From Pacificimonas flava (GTDB taxonomy: Bacteria > Pseudomonadota > Alphaproteobacteria > Sphingomonadales > Sphingomonadaceae), in contig NZ_AMRV01000006.1 of assembly GCF_000342165.1 (NCBI RefSeq), positions 62,001 to 126,000 of the forward strand: a DNA stretch of 64,000 nt, in the 5' to 3' direction. Below are positions 35,569 to 44,327 of the stretch, one piece after another. A program made the position numbers and the translations under genes. Under the pieces are notes generated by a model. That model had not been told where the DNA came from, ran no database searches, and saw only the letters and a program-made list of their open reading frames with translations. Position 1 is the stretch's first letter; each line of letters starts with the position of its first letter.

Positions 35569-36237
35569 TTAACGTTGAATCTGCCAGCGGAACGCCTGGG
35601 TCACGACACCCGAGACCTCCTCACCGTTCCGGAGAGCCGGTTCGAAGCGGAAACGGCGCTCGGCAAGACGGCAGCTCTGCTGATCCAGCCGATCATGTCC
35701 GCTCGACGACACCACCGAGCAATTTTCCACACGGCCGTTGGTCCCGACCTCCATACGGATCGTCACGGTGCCTTCTTCCTCCGCACGCAGCGAGGCAGAC
35801 GGATAGTCCGACTGACCGAAGCCGTAGTTGCGCGCGATCGGCTGAGGATCTTGCGTCGGCCCGGCGGGCGCAGGCGGCGGCGGTGCGGGCGGCGGCGGAG
35901 CCGGCGGAATGACCACGCGCGGCGGCGGCGCAGGCGGCGGCGGCGTACGCACCGTCGTCACGGGAGCCGGCGGCGGCGGAAGATTTTCCACCACCACGTC
36001 GGGCGGAGGTACATAAGGCGGAATTTCGTCGAGCTGCTCCGGCGGGGGCGGGGGCTCCTCCTCCACCTCGGGCGGCTCTTCAACCTCAAAGGTTTCGAGC
36101 GGCCCGGCAACGATCTTGACCGCCTTCAGGGCCAGGCCGCTGATAACAGCGTAGCCGAGAAGGACGTGGATCAAGCCGACGAGCACGAGCGAAACCAATC
36201 GCTTTGTGCTCATTCCCGGTTCATCAGCATATGCCAT
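35569..36237 (-). CDS. tonB: TonB energy-transducer protein
   Basis: From ATG 36237 the 222-residue protein reads MAYADEPGMSTKRLVSLVLVGLIHVLLGYAVI, giving an N-terminal membrane anchor. A long Glu/Pro then Pro/Ala region (about 55-140) spans the periplasm. The C-terminal TonB domain contains YPSASLRAEEEGTVTIRMEVGTNGRVENC and RFRFEPALRNGEEVSGVV, which contacts the TonB box of outer-membrane receptors. A GTG at 36252 would add five residues, but its ribosome site is too close. First gene of the tonB-exbB-exbD-exbD operon. No Fur-type box was recognised upstream. Confidence 0.92.
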   Translation of the reverse strand: MAYADEPGMSTKRLVSLVLVGLIHVLLGYAVISGLALKAVKIVAGPLETFEVEEPPEVEEEPPPPPEQLDEIPPYVPPPDVVVENLPPPPAPVTTVRTPPPPAPPPRVVIPPAPPPPAPPPPAPAGPTQDPQPIARNYGFGQSDYPSASLRAEEEGTVTIRMEVGTNGRVENCSVVSSSGHDRLDQQSCRLAERRFRFEPALRNGEEVSGVVTQAFRWQIQR

Positions 36238-36505
36238 GTCGGTACGCGGCACTCCCTCAGATTAAACATGCAGCTATACGCACCAAAGGGTGCAGCCGTT
36301 TCAATTGCGATGGGGGTATAGAAAATAAATTGCCGAAGCACGATCGTTCCGGCGTCATCCCTATCCCTTGATGAATGTCCTAACTTGGCGGTTTCCCCCT
36401 CGCAAGCGAGATTCTGATACAGTTTACGTTCACGGCGTTAGGATACTGTTCTTACCGCGATTCGTGCCCATCAGACTTGTCGTTCGAAGGATCTTTCGAC
36501 CCACC

Positions 36506-37321
36506 ATGACGTTTCAAAAAATACTATTTTCCGCAATTTTGGTGGCGCTGCCGATCAATGAAGGCGCTGCGCAGCCGATGTCGCCCCAGCCGAATGCCGG
36601 GCGCGCGGACTTTGCCGACCTGGCCTTGAATGCGACCACGGTCGCGCGTGCGCAGATCGTCGACGCGAAAGAGGTGAAGCGCGAACGCGCGCCCGGACTG
36701 GCGCCCGGCTTTCGTCGTTTCCTCGTGCGCGCGCAGGTGCAAAGCGTCCTCGCCGCCCCCGCCGGCGTGCCGGGAGAAATCACGTATCTCGTTGACATTC
36801 CTGAGAATGAGCGCGGCCGTACGCCCAGGATGGAGGGGCAAATCGTTCTTCTGTTCCTCGGCGCCGAGCACGCCCCCGGCGAATTCGTGCTCGCTCATAA
36901 ATATGGCCAGCAGGCGTGGTCGGCAGGCCGCGAGCAGATCGTCAGCAGGTTCCTCGGCGAACGTGCCGCTGCCGGCGGGGCGCCACGCGCAGAATCGATC
37001 AGCTCGGCGTTTCACGTTCCCGGCTCGATCCCTGGGGAATCGGAGACTCAGATCTTCGTACGCACGCAGAATGGCCGGCCGCTCTCGCTCGTCGTGCTGC
37101 GCCGCCCCGGCGTCGATCCCCATGTCGTTCTCTCGACCGGCGATATCATCGATCCCAACGCTCCCGCGCCGGACGCCGGTTCGCTTTCCTCGGTCATTCT
37201 CGCCTGTTCCTTGCCGGCGCAGTTGCCACAGGACATTGCGGGCGGGAGCAACGGCGAAGCGTTAGCGGCCGATTATCAGGTCGCGCTTGAGGCCCTGGGA
37301 ACATGCGACCGGAATTTTTAG
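36506..37321 (+). CDS. Exported protein of unknown function
   Basis: From ATG 36506 the 271-residue product starts MTFQKILFSAILVALPINEGAAQ, a cleavable signal peptide. The mature part is predicted soluble, with ALNATTVARAQIVDAKEVKRERAPGLAPGFRRFLVRAQVQSVLAAP and GQIVLLFLGAEHAPGEFVL, suggesting a beta-rich domain. Two Cys near the end (ILACSLPAQ and GTCDRNF) could form a disulfide. I recognise no family. The frame is open 46 codons further upstream (to 36368), but that stretch has no signal peptide and lies in the tonB promoter region. It ends 20 bp from the convergent SDR gene. Confidence 0.7.
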   Translation: MTFQKILFSAILVALPINEGAAQPMSPQPNAGRADFADLALNATTVARAQIVDAKEVKRERAPGLAPGFRRFLVRAQVQSVLAAPAGVPGEITYLVDIPENERGRTPRMEGQIVLLFLGAEHAPGEFVLAHKYGQQAWSAGREQIVSRFLGERAAAGGAPRAESISSAFHVPGSIPGESETQIFVRTQNGRPLSLVVLRRPGVDPHVVLSTGDIIDPNAPAPDAGSLSSVILACSLPAQLPQDIAGGSNGEALAADYQVALEALGTCDRNF

Positions 37322-37340
37322 ACGGTTGAGGCCGGCGGCT

Positions 37341-38087
37341 TTACAGGCGGTCGAAATCGCCCTGAAAGCTCCGGTGACGGGCGCCGCCGTCGACATGAAC
37401 GGTTTCGCCCGTCACCGCCTTCGCCCCCGCCAGCCACGCAACGGCGTCCGCCACATCCTGCGGACTGGGAAGCCGTTCCAAGGGCATGGCCGCGCGCACG
37501 CGGTTCAGGCGTGATGGATCGTAATTGTCGGTCGGAAGCGTGAGGCCGGGGGCAACAGCATTGACGCGGATGCGCGGTGCCCAGGCACGCGCCAGCGTCT
37601 GGGTGGCACCCGCCAGCGCGAACTTCGAAATGGTGTAGGCGAAATTGTCCCGGTGCGGCTGCTGCAGACGCTGGTCGAGGATGTTGACGATGCACCCCTC
37701 ACCTTCCCCCAAGGCCGCCTTGAACGCCTGCGACAGCATGATGGGCGCCGCCGCATTGATCGTAAAATGCCCCATCAAATCGTCCGCCCCTGCCGATTCG
37801 CTCGTATCGGAACCGAATCGACTGGCGCTGTTGACGAGAAGCGTGGGCGGGCGACCAAAGTGCTCGGCCACCGCGGCGAGCAGCGCCTTCGAGGCCTCGG
37901 GCTCTGCAAAGTCGGCGGGGAAGGTCGCGTGATCCACGGAGCGGGAGTGTAGCGCCGCTGCCAGATCCGCATCGAGGTCCGGCGAGGCATTGTAATGGAG
38001 AGCCAAGTCATAGCCCGCGGCGCTGAGGCGAGCAGCGATGACCGCCCCGAGACGCTGAGTCCCACCGGTGACGAGCGCGAGGCTCAC
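37341..38087 (-). CDS. Short-chain dehydrogenase, pteridine-reductase (FolM)-like
   Basis: The 248-residue SDR has a variant cofactor loop TGGTQRLGAVIAARL, VNSASRFGSD in place of NNAG, and the catalytic Tyr/Lys in YTISKFALAG. The C-terminus is VTGETVHVDGGARHRSFQGDF. TGGxxRxG and NSAS are typical of pteridine and dihydromonapterin reductases such as FolM. Its ATG overlaps the stop of folB by 4 bp, which supports a role in pterin reduction. An alternative is a general oxidoreductase. Confidence 0.8.
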   Translation of the reverse strand: MSLALVTGGTQRLGAVIAARLSAAGYDLALHYNASPDLDADLAAALHSRSVDHATFPADFAEPEASKALLAAVAEHFGRPPTLLVNSASRFGSDTSESAGADDLMGHFTINAAAPIMLSQAFKAALGEGEGCIVNILDQRLQQPHRDNFAYTISKFALAGATQTLARAWAPRIRVNAVAPGLTLPTDNYDPSRLNRVRAAMPLERLPSPQDVADAVAWLAGAKAVTGETVHVDGGARHRSFQGDFDRL

Positions 38088-38449
38088 CGGCTGCGGGTCC
38101 GTTCGATACCGATCGCCTCACCATTCTGGCTGATCGCCACCTTTACGATATTCACCGTTGCGCACAGCACGCGGTCATCGTCGAACAGCCGATCGATGAT
38201 CGCGTCGGCAACCGCCTCGACCAGCGTGAAATGCACGCCCTTTGGACACACGTTCAGAACGGCATCCTTCAAATCCATGTAATTCTTCGATTCCGAAAGC
38301 TTCATGTCATGAGTGAAGCGGTCCGGCGCATCGAGATCGACGAAGACGGATACGCGCAGCAACTGCGGCAGCTTCGTCTCCTCCGAGTAAATGCCCGTCA
38401 GGACCATCAATTCGATGTCCCGCACCTGAAGCTGCAATGTCGTGCTCAT
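38084..38449 (-). CDS. folB: Dihydroneopterin aldolase family protein
   Basis: The 121-residue protein (ATG 38449) shows the FolB pattern: LQVRDIELMVLTGIYSEETKLPQLLRVSVFVDLD at the N-terminus, NYMDLKDAVLNV, and FTLVEAVADAIIDRLFDDDRV with the conserved Glu. It would cleave dihydroneopterin in folate synthesis or epimerise it for tetrahydromonapterin. It overlaps the FolM-like gene by 4 bp and is divergent from uvrC (64 bp between starts). The longer frame back to 38503 extends into the uvrC start region and is not needed. Confidence 0.9.
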   Translation of the reverse strand: MSTTLQLQVRDIELMVLTGIYSEETKLPQLLRVSVFVDLDAPDRFTHDMKLSESKNYMDLKDAVLNVCPKGVHFTLVEAVADAIIDRLFDDDRVLCATVNIVKVAISQNGEAIGIERTRSR

Positions 38450-38513
38450 GGAGCGCGGCTCTAGCCTTCGCGCGCGCTTGCGGTCCAGCCCCGCCGGCCC
38501 CAAATCGGTCCGG

Positions 38514-40433
38514 ATGGCCGATTCTCCGCAAACCGACCGCTTCTCCGAGGAGCAGGCGACCTACGCCGTGCGCGGCAAGGATTCGCCAGACCTCGATCTC
38601 GGCGTAAAAGCCATCCGGAACGTCCTGAAAACCCTGCCGGCCCGGCCCGGCGTGTACCGCATGCAGGATGCCGAGGGAACGGTCCTGTATGTCGGCAAGG
38701 CGCGGTCGCTGCGCGCGCGGGTCACCAACTACACGCAGGTGAAGGCGCTGCCCAAACGACTGCAGCGCATGGTGGCCCTGACGCGGCAGATGACGGTCGT
38801 CACCACCCATACGGAGGCGGAAGCGCTGCTGCTGGAGGCGCAGCTGATCAAGCGGTTCCGGCCCGCCTTCAACGTTCTGCTGCGCGACGACAAAAGTTTT
38901 CCCTTTATCTTTCTGCGCGAGGATCATGATTTTCCGCAGATCCGCAAGCATCGTGGAGCCCGGCGGGGCAAGGGCATCTATTTCGGGCCGTTCGCAAGCG
39001 CGGGCTCGGTCAATCGCACGCTGAATGCGTTGCAAAAGGTCTTTCTGCTAAGGTCCTGCTCCGACAGCTATATGAACAATCGGTCGCGGCCTTGCTTGCT
39101 TTATCAAATCCGGCGCTGTTCGGCCCCCTGCACGGGCCGTATCGATGAAGAGGGCTATGCCGAGCTCGTTCGCGATACGAAGGATTTTCTGGCAGGGAAA
39201 AGTCAGACGGTGCAGCGCAAGCTGGGCGATGCCATGACGGGGGCGGCAGCGAAGCAAGACTTCGAACTTGCCGCCATCTACCGCGACCGGCTGCGCGCCC
39301 TCACCTTCATCCAAGGACAGACCGGGACGGCAGAGGGCGTTCGCGACGCGGATGTCATCGCGCTCGCGGAGAAGGCGAATCAGGTCTGTATCCAGGCCTT
39401 CTTCATTCGCGGCGGCCAGAATTGGGGCCATCGGGCCTTCTTTCCGAAAAATGTGTCGGGCGAAGATCTCGATGAGGTGCTGTCGAGCTTCCTGATGCAA
39501 TTCTACGAGGACATGCCGGTTCCCCCGGAAATCCTCGTCGACCGAGATTTGTCGGAACGCGCATTGATCGAGGAGGCGCTACAGGCACGCGCCCGGCGTA
39601 AAATGAACATGAAGCGTCCCCAGCGCGGAGCCCTACGCAGGCTTGTCGAACATGCGCAGCGAAATGCCGTGGAAGCGCTGGATCGGCGCCTCGCAGAATC
39701 AACCACGCAAGCGAAGCTGCTGAGAGAATTGGCCGATCTGTTCGAATTGGAAGCGCCCCCGAGACGGATCGAGGTGTACGACAACAGCCACATTCAGGGA
39801 TCGAATGCAGGCGGCGCCATGATCGTGGCGGGGCCCGAGGGGTTTCAGAAGAACGCCTACCGGAAATTCAACATCAGGGACGACAGTATCGCGCCTGGCG
39901 ATGATTTCGGCATGATGCGGCACGTGTTGCGCCGCCGCTTTGCCCGCCTGGCAAAGGACGATCCGGATCGCAGCAAGGGCCAGTGGCCGGACCTGGTGCT
40001 GATCGACGGGGGCAAGGGGCAATTGTCCGCCGCGCGGGAAATCGCCGCCGAATGCGACGTGGAGGACATTCCACTGGTCGGAGTGGCAAAGGGGCCGGAC
40101 CGCAATGCCGGCCGCGAGACCTTTTATCTTGAAGATGGCCGAGAACTGACGCTTCCGACGAACGATCCGGTCCTGTTCTATCTGCAACGGTTGCGGGACG
40201 AGGCGCACCGCTTTGCAATCGGGGCCCATCGCGCGAAGCGATCGAAGGCGATCTCCGCCAATCCGCTGGATGACGTGCCCGGAATCGGGCCGGCCCGGAA
40301 ACGCGCGCTTCTGATGCATTTCGGAACGGCCAAGGCCGTTCGGTCGGCGGGTATGGAGCAACTTCTTGACGCGCCGGGCATCTCCAGCACCGTGGCGCGC
40401 AAAGTCTACGATTTCTTTCACCCAGCGGGTTAG
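38514..40433 (+). CDS. uvrC: Excinuclease ABC subunit C
   Basis: The 639-residue nuclease makes both incisions in nucleotide excision repair. In order: the GIY-YIG domain (PARPGVYRMQDAEGTVLYVGKARSLRARVTNY, about residues 40-75), the UVR motif (AMTGAAAKQDFELAAIYRDRLRAL), the RNase H-like C-terminal nuclease (IEVYDNSHIQGSNAGGAMIV, LVLIDGGKGQLSAA with catalytic Asp), and the tandem helix-hairpin-helix (DDVPGIGPARKRALLMHFG, LLDAPGISSTVARKVYDFF). I start at ATG 38514. No SOS box was seen upstream. pgsA, moaD and moaE follow on the same strand. Confidence 0.97.
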   Translation: MADSPQTDRFSEEQATYAVRGKDSPDLDLGVKAIRNVLKTLPARPGVYRMQDAEGTVLYVGKARSLRARVTNYTQVKALPKRLQRMVALTRQMTVVTTHTEAEALLLEAQLIKRFRPAFNVLLRDDKSFPFIFLREDHDFPQIRKHRGARRGKGIYFGPFASAGSVNRTLNALQKVFLLRSCSDSYMNNRSRPCLLYQIRRCSAPCTGRIDEEGYAELVRDTKDFLAGKSQTVQRKLGDAMTGAAAKQDFELAAIYRDRLRALTFIQGQTGTAEGVRDADVIALAEKANQVCIQAFFIRGGQNWGHRAFFPKNVSGEDLDEVLSSFLMQFYEDMPVPPEILVDRDLSERALIEEALQARARRKMNMKRPQRGALRRLVEHAQRNAVEALDRRLAESTTQAKLLRELADLFELEAPPRRIEVYDNSHIQGSNAGGAMIVAGPEGFQKNAYRKFNIRDDSIAPGDDFGMMRHVLRRRFARLAKDDPDRSKGQWPDLVLIDGGKGQLSAAREIAAECDVEDIPLVGVAKGPDRNAGRETFYLEDGRELTLPTNDPVLFYLQRLRDEAHRFAIGAHRAKRSKAISANPLDDVPGIGPARKRALLMHFGTAKAVRSAGMEQLLDAPGISSTVARKVYDFFHPAG

Positions 40434-40646
40434 GAATACAGCCTAGATGCGCTGAAACAAAGCCAAACCGCATATCAGAATCGCCCGGATCAACGGAGCA
40501 CCCACCTGATTCGTCAGAAAACCGCGAACGAGTTGCGACTGGCGAAGGCCTCGCTGACATTCACCCTGATACCTGCCCCTTATGTCGTGCTGCGCGCCCC
40601 GTGTTCCTTGTGACACGCGCCGCCTTGATCTACAGGCGAGGGTCTC

Positions 40647-41204
40647 ATGACCAGCCTTCCAAATCTGCTCACGCTTTCGCGCATTCTCGCCGTGCCGATC
40701 ATCGTGATCTGCATGTGGAATGCGGGCTGGCTCGGCTATCTTGCCGCCTACGCCATCTTCTGCATTGCCGGGGCCACGGATTATCTCGACGGATATCTTG
40801 CACGCGCGCAGGGCACGGTGTCGAAGCTCGGTCAGTTCCTCGACCCGATCGCAGACAAGATCATGGTCGCGGCAACCATCGTCATGTTGATCGCGGACAA
40901 TCTGGTCAGCGGTTGGCATGTCCTCGCCGCGCTCATCATCCTTCTGCGCGAGATCATCGTTTCCGGACTGCGCGAATTTCTGGCCGGCGTGCAGGTGTCC
41001 GTGCCCGTCAGCAAGCTCGCCAAATGGAAGACCGCCTTTCAGATGATCGCCTTGGGCGCGCTGATCCTGGAGGGCTTCGCCATGCGCGTCTGGCCAGCGC
41101 TTCCGGCGCTTGAGGTCGGGCTGATCTGCTTGTGGCTCGCCGCCGTCATGACGACGATCACCGGCTGGGACTATTTGCGGGCCGGTCTCAGGCATATGGT
41201 CTAA
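40647..41204 (+). CDS. pgsA: CDP-diacylglycerol-glycerol-3-phosphate 3-phosphatidyltransferase
   Basis: The 185-residue membrane enzyme makes phosphatidylglycerol phosphate, the precursor of anionic phospholipids. The start MTSLPNLLTLSRILAVPII is typical, and the CDP-alcohol phosphotransferase signature reads TDYLDGYLARAQGTVSKLGQFLDPIADK (D-G-x2-A-R-x8-G-x3-D-x3-D). About five hydrophobic helices follow. It starts 213 bp after uvrC, the usual neighbour in Sphingomonadales. moaD begins 4 bp after its stop. Confidence 0.95.
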   Translation: MTSLPNLLTLSRILAVPIIVICMWNAGWLGYLAAYAIFCIAGATDYLDGYLARAQGTVSKLGQFLDPIADKIMVAATIVMLIADNLVSGWHVLAALIILLREIIVSGLREFLAGVQVSVPVSKLAKWKTAFQMIALGALILEGFAMRVWPALPALEVGLICLWLAAVMTTITGWDYLRAGLRHMV

Positions 41205-41208
41205 GCCG

Positions 41209-41466
41209 ATGAATATTCAGATGCTCTATTTTGCCGGAACGCAGGACATGATCGGCCGCGGCGCGGAGCGCCTGTCCCTTCCGGACAGCACCGCGACGGT
41301 CTCCGATGTCCTCGACGTGCTCTCCGCCCGCGCACCGGAATATGCCCGGGCTTTCGGCAATCGCTCCCGCCTGCGCTTTGCACTCGATCAGGAGTTCGTA
41401 AAGACTGACGCGCTGGTTCACGACGGAGCGGAGCTTGGCGTATTCCCCCCCGTCACCGGCGGCTAG
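41209..41466 (+). CDS. moaD: Molybdopterin synthase small subunit
   Basis: The 85-residue ubiquitin-like protein ends in the required Gly-Gly (FPPVTGG), which is thiocarboxylated to donate sulfur to molybdopterin. The body (MNIQMLYFAGTQDMIG, VSDVLDVLSARAPEY, FALDQEFVKTDALVHDGAELGVF) is normal for MoaD. It starts 4 bp after pgsA and is followed by moaE after 17 bp, so the two synthase subunits are made together. Confidence 0.94.
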   Translation: MNIQMLYFAGTQDMIGRGAERLSLPDSTATVSDVLDVLSARAPEYARAFGNRSRLRFALDQEFVKTDALVHDGAELGVFPPVTGG

Positions 41467-41483
41467 CGGCAGATCGGCCACGC

Positions 41484-41936
41484 ATGACATCCGTTCACAG
41501 CGTTGCGGTTCAGCAAGAGCCCTTCGACAGCGCAGCAGAAGGCGCGCGATTGAAGCAGACGGGGGGCGAGGCGGGCGCGCTTGTGACCTTTACCGGCATT
41601 GTGCGCGGCCGGCCCGGCTCCTCACTGACATTGCAGCATTATGCAGGCATGACGGAACGGCAGATGGACGCCATCGCCGCGCAGGCGAGCGAGCGGTTCG
41701 CACTTCTCGGATGCCACGTGATCCATCGATACGGCCGCCTTCTTCCGGGCGAGGAGATCGTCTTCGTTGGCGTCTCATCCGCGCATCGGGGGGAAGCGTT
41801 TCGCGCTGCGGAATTCCTCATCGACTGGCTGAAGACGCGGGCACCCTTTTGGAAGAAGGAGGAGGACCCCAGCGGAACGTCGCGCTGGGTGGAAGCAAGG
41901 GATGCCGACGACGCAGCGGCCGCGCGCTGGGACTGA
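41484..41936 (+). CDS. moaE: Molybdopterin synthase large subunit
   Basis: The 150-residue catalytic subunit binds the MoaD tail and converts cyclic pyranopterin monophosphate to molybdopterin. Conserved segments are GALVTFTGIVRGRPG, HYAGMTERQMDAIAAQA, VIHRYGRLLPGEEIVFVGVSSAHRGEAFRAAEFLIDWLKTRAPFWKKE, with the active-site Lys pair at the end of the last. It directly follows moaD and converges with the penicillin-binding protein gene (45 bp between stops). Confidence 0.94.
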   Translation: MTSVHSVAVQQEPFDSAAEGARLKQTGGEAGALVTFTGIVRGRPGSSLTLQHYAGMTERQMDAIAAQASERFALLGCHVIHRYGRLLPGEEIVFVGVSSAHRGEAFRAAEFLIDWLKTRAPFWKKEEDPSGTSRWVEARDADDAAAARWD

Positions 41937-41981
41937 GAAACCGGACATCGACGGTTGCCCGAGCCGGGGAGACGGCAGAAA

Positions 41982-44138
41982 TTACTGCGTCCCGCCCTGC
42001 ATCTCATAGTCCTCCAGCGCCTGCCGCCAGTCCTCTTCGAACTCTCGGTAATAGTCTTCGCCGCGATCATATTCGCGGGCGAGCGCCTCGCTGCGCCGTT
42101 CGATCTCGTCCGCGACCGCATCCGCACCGGCTTCGCCGCGGAAGACGCGGTCGAGCAGTCGCTGCCCCGCCCCCTCATCGCCGCGGATCAGCGCCTCGAT
42201 ATCCCCCAGGATCGCAGCACCGCTGGCTTCCGCACGGCGGCGCGCCATTTCGGCTTCCCGTGCGTCACGCGCTGCGAGGGCCCTCCGGTAACGCTCCTCG
42301 GCCGCCCTTGCTTCAGGAGACGCCTCCAGCACGAAGCTCTTCCAGATGTCGGCCGGCACATTCGAACCCGTAACGCCGTTCATCGGACTGTTGTCGTCAT
42401 TGCCCACCCAGACCCCGACGATCAGGTTCGGCACGAAGCCGATGAAAAGCGCATCCCGGTAGTCCGAGGTCGTGCCGGTCTTGCCATAGGAATTCAGCGC
42501 CAGATCGGTGCGGCGGCCGGTGCCGCGCTCCGTAACCGCGCTGAGAAGGCGCAGGAGATCGTCGCGCTCCTCCAGCCTGCGCTTCGCCGGACGAGAGAGG
42601 GCGCGGCCCAGGCGCTCGCTCCAACCCTCTACACGATCGGGAACCTCGATACCGAACGGCTTGATCGGGTAGCGTCCGGCAGCAACCGCGGCATAGGCCG
42701 CCGTCAGTTCGAGCAGATTCGTCGTCGAACTGCCGAGCGCGATCGTAAGATCGTCCGACAACTCGCTTTCGACGCCGAGATCGCGCGCGGCGCGCTGAAC
42801 TTCGTCAACCCCGACTTCGTCAGCGAGCCGGGCCGCAGCGACGTTCGACGAACGGGCAAAGGCTTCCTCCAGCGTGATCGGACCGGCATAGCTGCCGTCG
42901 TAGTTTTGCGGTGTCCAGTCTCCGAGCGTAACGGGGGCGTCCTCGACCATGGTATTGGGATCCATGCCGCGCCTTAGTGCCGCCAGATAGACGAACAGCT
43001 TGAACGCGCTGCCCGACTGGCGCTGCGCCTGCACGGCACGATTGAACGCGCTGTCCTCATAATCGACGCCGCCGACCATCGCGAGGACGCGCCCGTCCGG
43101 ACGCATGGCGATAAGCGCGCCCTGCGTTGCCGACGAGGAGGCAAGGCGCTGCTTCAGGATCCGCTGCGCCGCCCGCTGCATGTCGATATTGAGCGTCGTT
43201 CGAACCCGGTTTTCGCCATAGCCAGCCTGCACGATGGATTTGGCGACCGGCGAGACCCAGTCCGCGAAATATGACCCGACGGGAAGGTCGTCGCGACCCG
43301 GATCGACGCGTGCCGGGCGGGCCGCGTTCCACTCCGCCTCGGAAATCAGCCCCTGCTCCTTCATGGCCGCGAGGACCAGGCGTCCACGCTGACGCGCAGC
43401 ATCATAATTCTTGGTGGGCGCAAGACGAGACGGGGCTTTCATCAATCCGGCCAGCATCGCAGCCTCCCCAAGCGTGAGATCTTGCGGCTGCTTTGAAAAA
43501 TAGGTTTGCGAGGCGGCCCGCAGACCCCAGGCCCCCTCCCCGAAATAGACGCTGGACAGGTAGCGGCCGAGAATTTCGTCCTTCGTCAGCCACGCCTCCA
43601 TCCACAGCGCGATCAGGGCTTCCTGTGCCTTGCGCCATAGGGATCGCTCGGACGATAGGAAGCTGGTCTTCGCAAGCTGCTGCGTGATCGTGCTGCCCCC
43701 CTGAACGACCCCGCCCTCTTCCATATTGGTGAACAGGGCGCGGCCAATACCGATCGGGTCGAGGCCCCAATGATTGTAGAAGCGCTGATCTTCTATGGCG
43801 ACGAAGGCTTGCGGCACATAGGCGGGTAGCTCGCCCACCTCCACAGGAGCTGCCTTATACTGGCCCCGCCGTGCAATGGCGGTGCCGTCGTCGGATTCCA
43901 GCACGATGGCGGGATCCTCAAGCGGTTCCAGCGATTTCCCGAGTGGAGCCGTCCACGCGAGAAGCGCGAAAAGGATAAGCAGCATCAGGCCGACCCCTGC
44001 CGCGATCCTGAAAAGAAGCCTGCGACGGCGCGCGCGCCGGTCCGCCTCACCGCTGTTCGCGAAGGTCTCCGAAACGGCGTCGGGGTCTCCTTCGCCGAGT
44101 GAGAAGAATCTGCGGCGGTTTGTCGGTTCGGGAGTCAC
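41982..44138 (-). CDS. Class A penicillin-binding protein (PBP1A-type)
   Basis: This 718-residue bifunctional peptidoglycan synthase has a cytoplasmic basic N-terminus and one membrane helix (about 43-63). The GT51 glycosyltransferase domain carries IEDQRFYNHWGLDPIGIGRAL with the catalytic Glu, GGSTITQQLAK and ILGRYLSSVYFGEGAWG. The transpeptidase domain has SGSAFK (nucleophile Ser near 374), SSN (in FARSSNVAA) and KTGTTSD (near 551). A charged tail of about 100 residues after the transpeptidase is rich in Arg, Glu and Ala and probably helical. It is divergent from the Crp/Fnr gene. Confidence 0.93.
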   Translation of the reverse strand: MTPEPTNRRRFFSLGEGDPDAVSETFANSGEADRRARRRRLLFRIAAGVGLMLLILFALLAWTAPLGKSLEPLEDPAIVLESDDGTAIARRGQYKAAPVEVGELPAYVPQAFVAIEDQRFYNHWGLDPIGIGRALFTNMEEGGVVQGGSTITQQLAKTSFLSSERSLWRKAQEALIALWMEAWLTKDEILGRYLSSVYFGEGAWGLRAASQTYFSKQPQDLTLGEAAMLAGLMKAPSRLAPTKNYDAARQRGRLVLAAMKEQGLISEAEWNAARPARVDPGRDDLPVGSYFADWVSPVAKSIVQAGYGENRVRTTLNIDMQRAAQRILKQRLASSSATQGALIAMRPDGRVLAMVGGVDYEDSAFNRAVQAQRQSGSAFKLFVYLAALRRGMDPNTMVEDAPVTLGDWTPQNYDGSYAGPITLEEAFARSSNVAAARLADEVGVDEVQRAARDLGVESELSDDLTIALGSSTTNLLELTAAYAAVAAGRYPIKPFGIEVPDRVEGWSERLGRALSRPAKRRLEERDDLLRLLSAVTERGTGRRTDLALNSYGKTGTTSDYRDALFIGFVPNLIVGVWVGNDDNSPMNGVTGSNVPADIWKSFVLEASPEARAAEERYRRALAARDAREAEMARRRAEASGAAILGDIEALIRGDEGAGQRLLDRVFRGEAGADAVADEIERRSEALAREYDRGEDYYREFEEDWRQALEDYEMQGGTQ

Positions 44139-44184
44139 GCTGTCATGCTTCTATAAAACAGTCTCGAACACAAGCGAATAGCCT

Positions 44185-44202
44185 GTCCCTTCGGAAAGGG
44201 AC
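44185..44202. promoter_or_regulatory. 7-bp hairpin in the PBP1A-Crp intergenic region
   Basis: GTCCCTT (44185-44191) and AAGGGAC (44196-44202) flank a four-base loop CGGA. It lies between the two divergent start codons, 47 bp from the penicillin-binding protein and 126 bp from the Crp/Fnr gene. It has no T-run. It could be an operator or a structured leader, and nothing more can be said. Confidence 0.3.
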
Positions 44203-44327
44203 GGGGCGCCTCCATAATCCGCAATATCTGAACCGCCGATAAGTGAGCGCGTTTCATTTTCGAGGACGGATCCGTGCTGACTGCCCCTTATGGGCGGACA
44301 ACATGAGAGATTGGGAAAGGATCATTC

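Noticed and set aside
40443-41195. Long open frame on the minus strand opposite pgsA
   Set aside because: It is the antisense shadow of pgsA with the usual Arg/His/Asp-rich composition and no domain. The pgsA frame has clear motifs.
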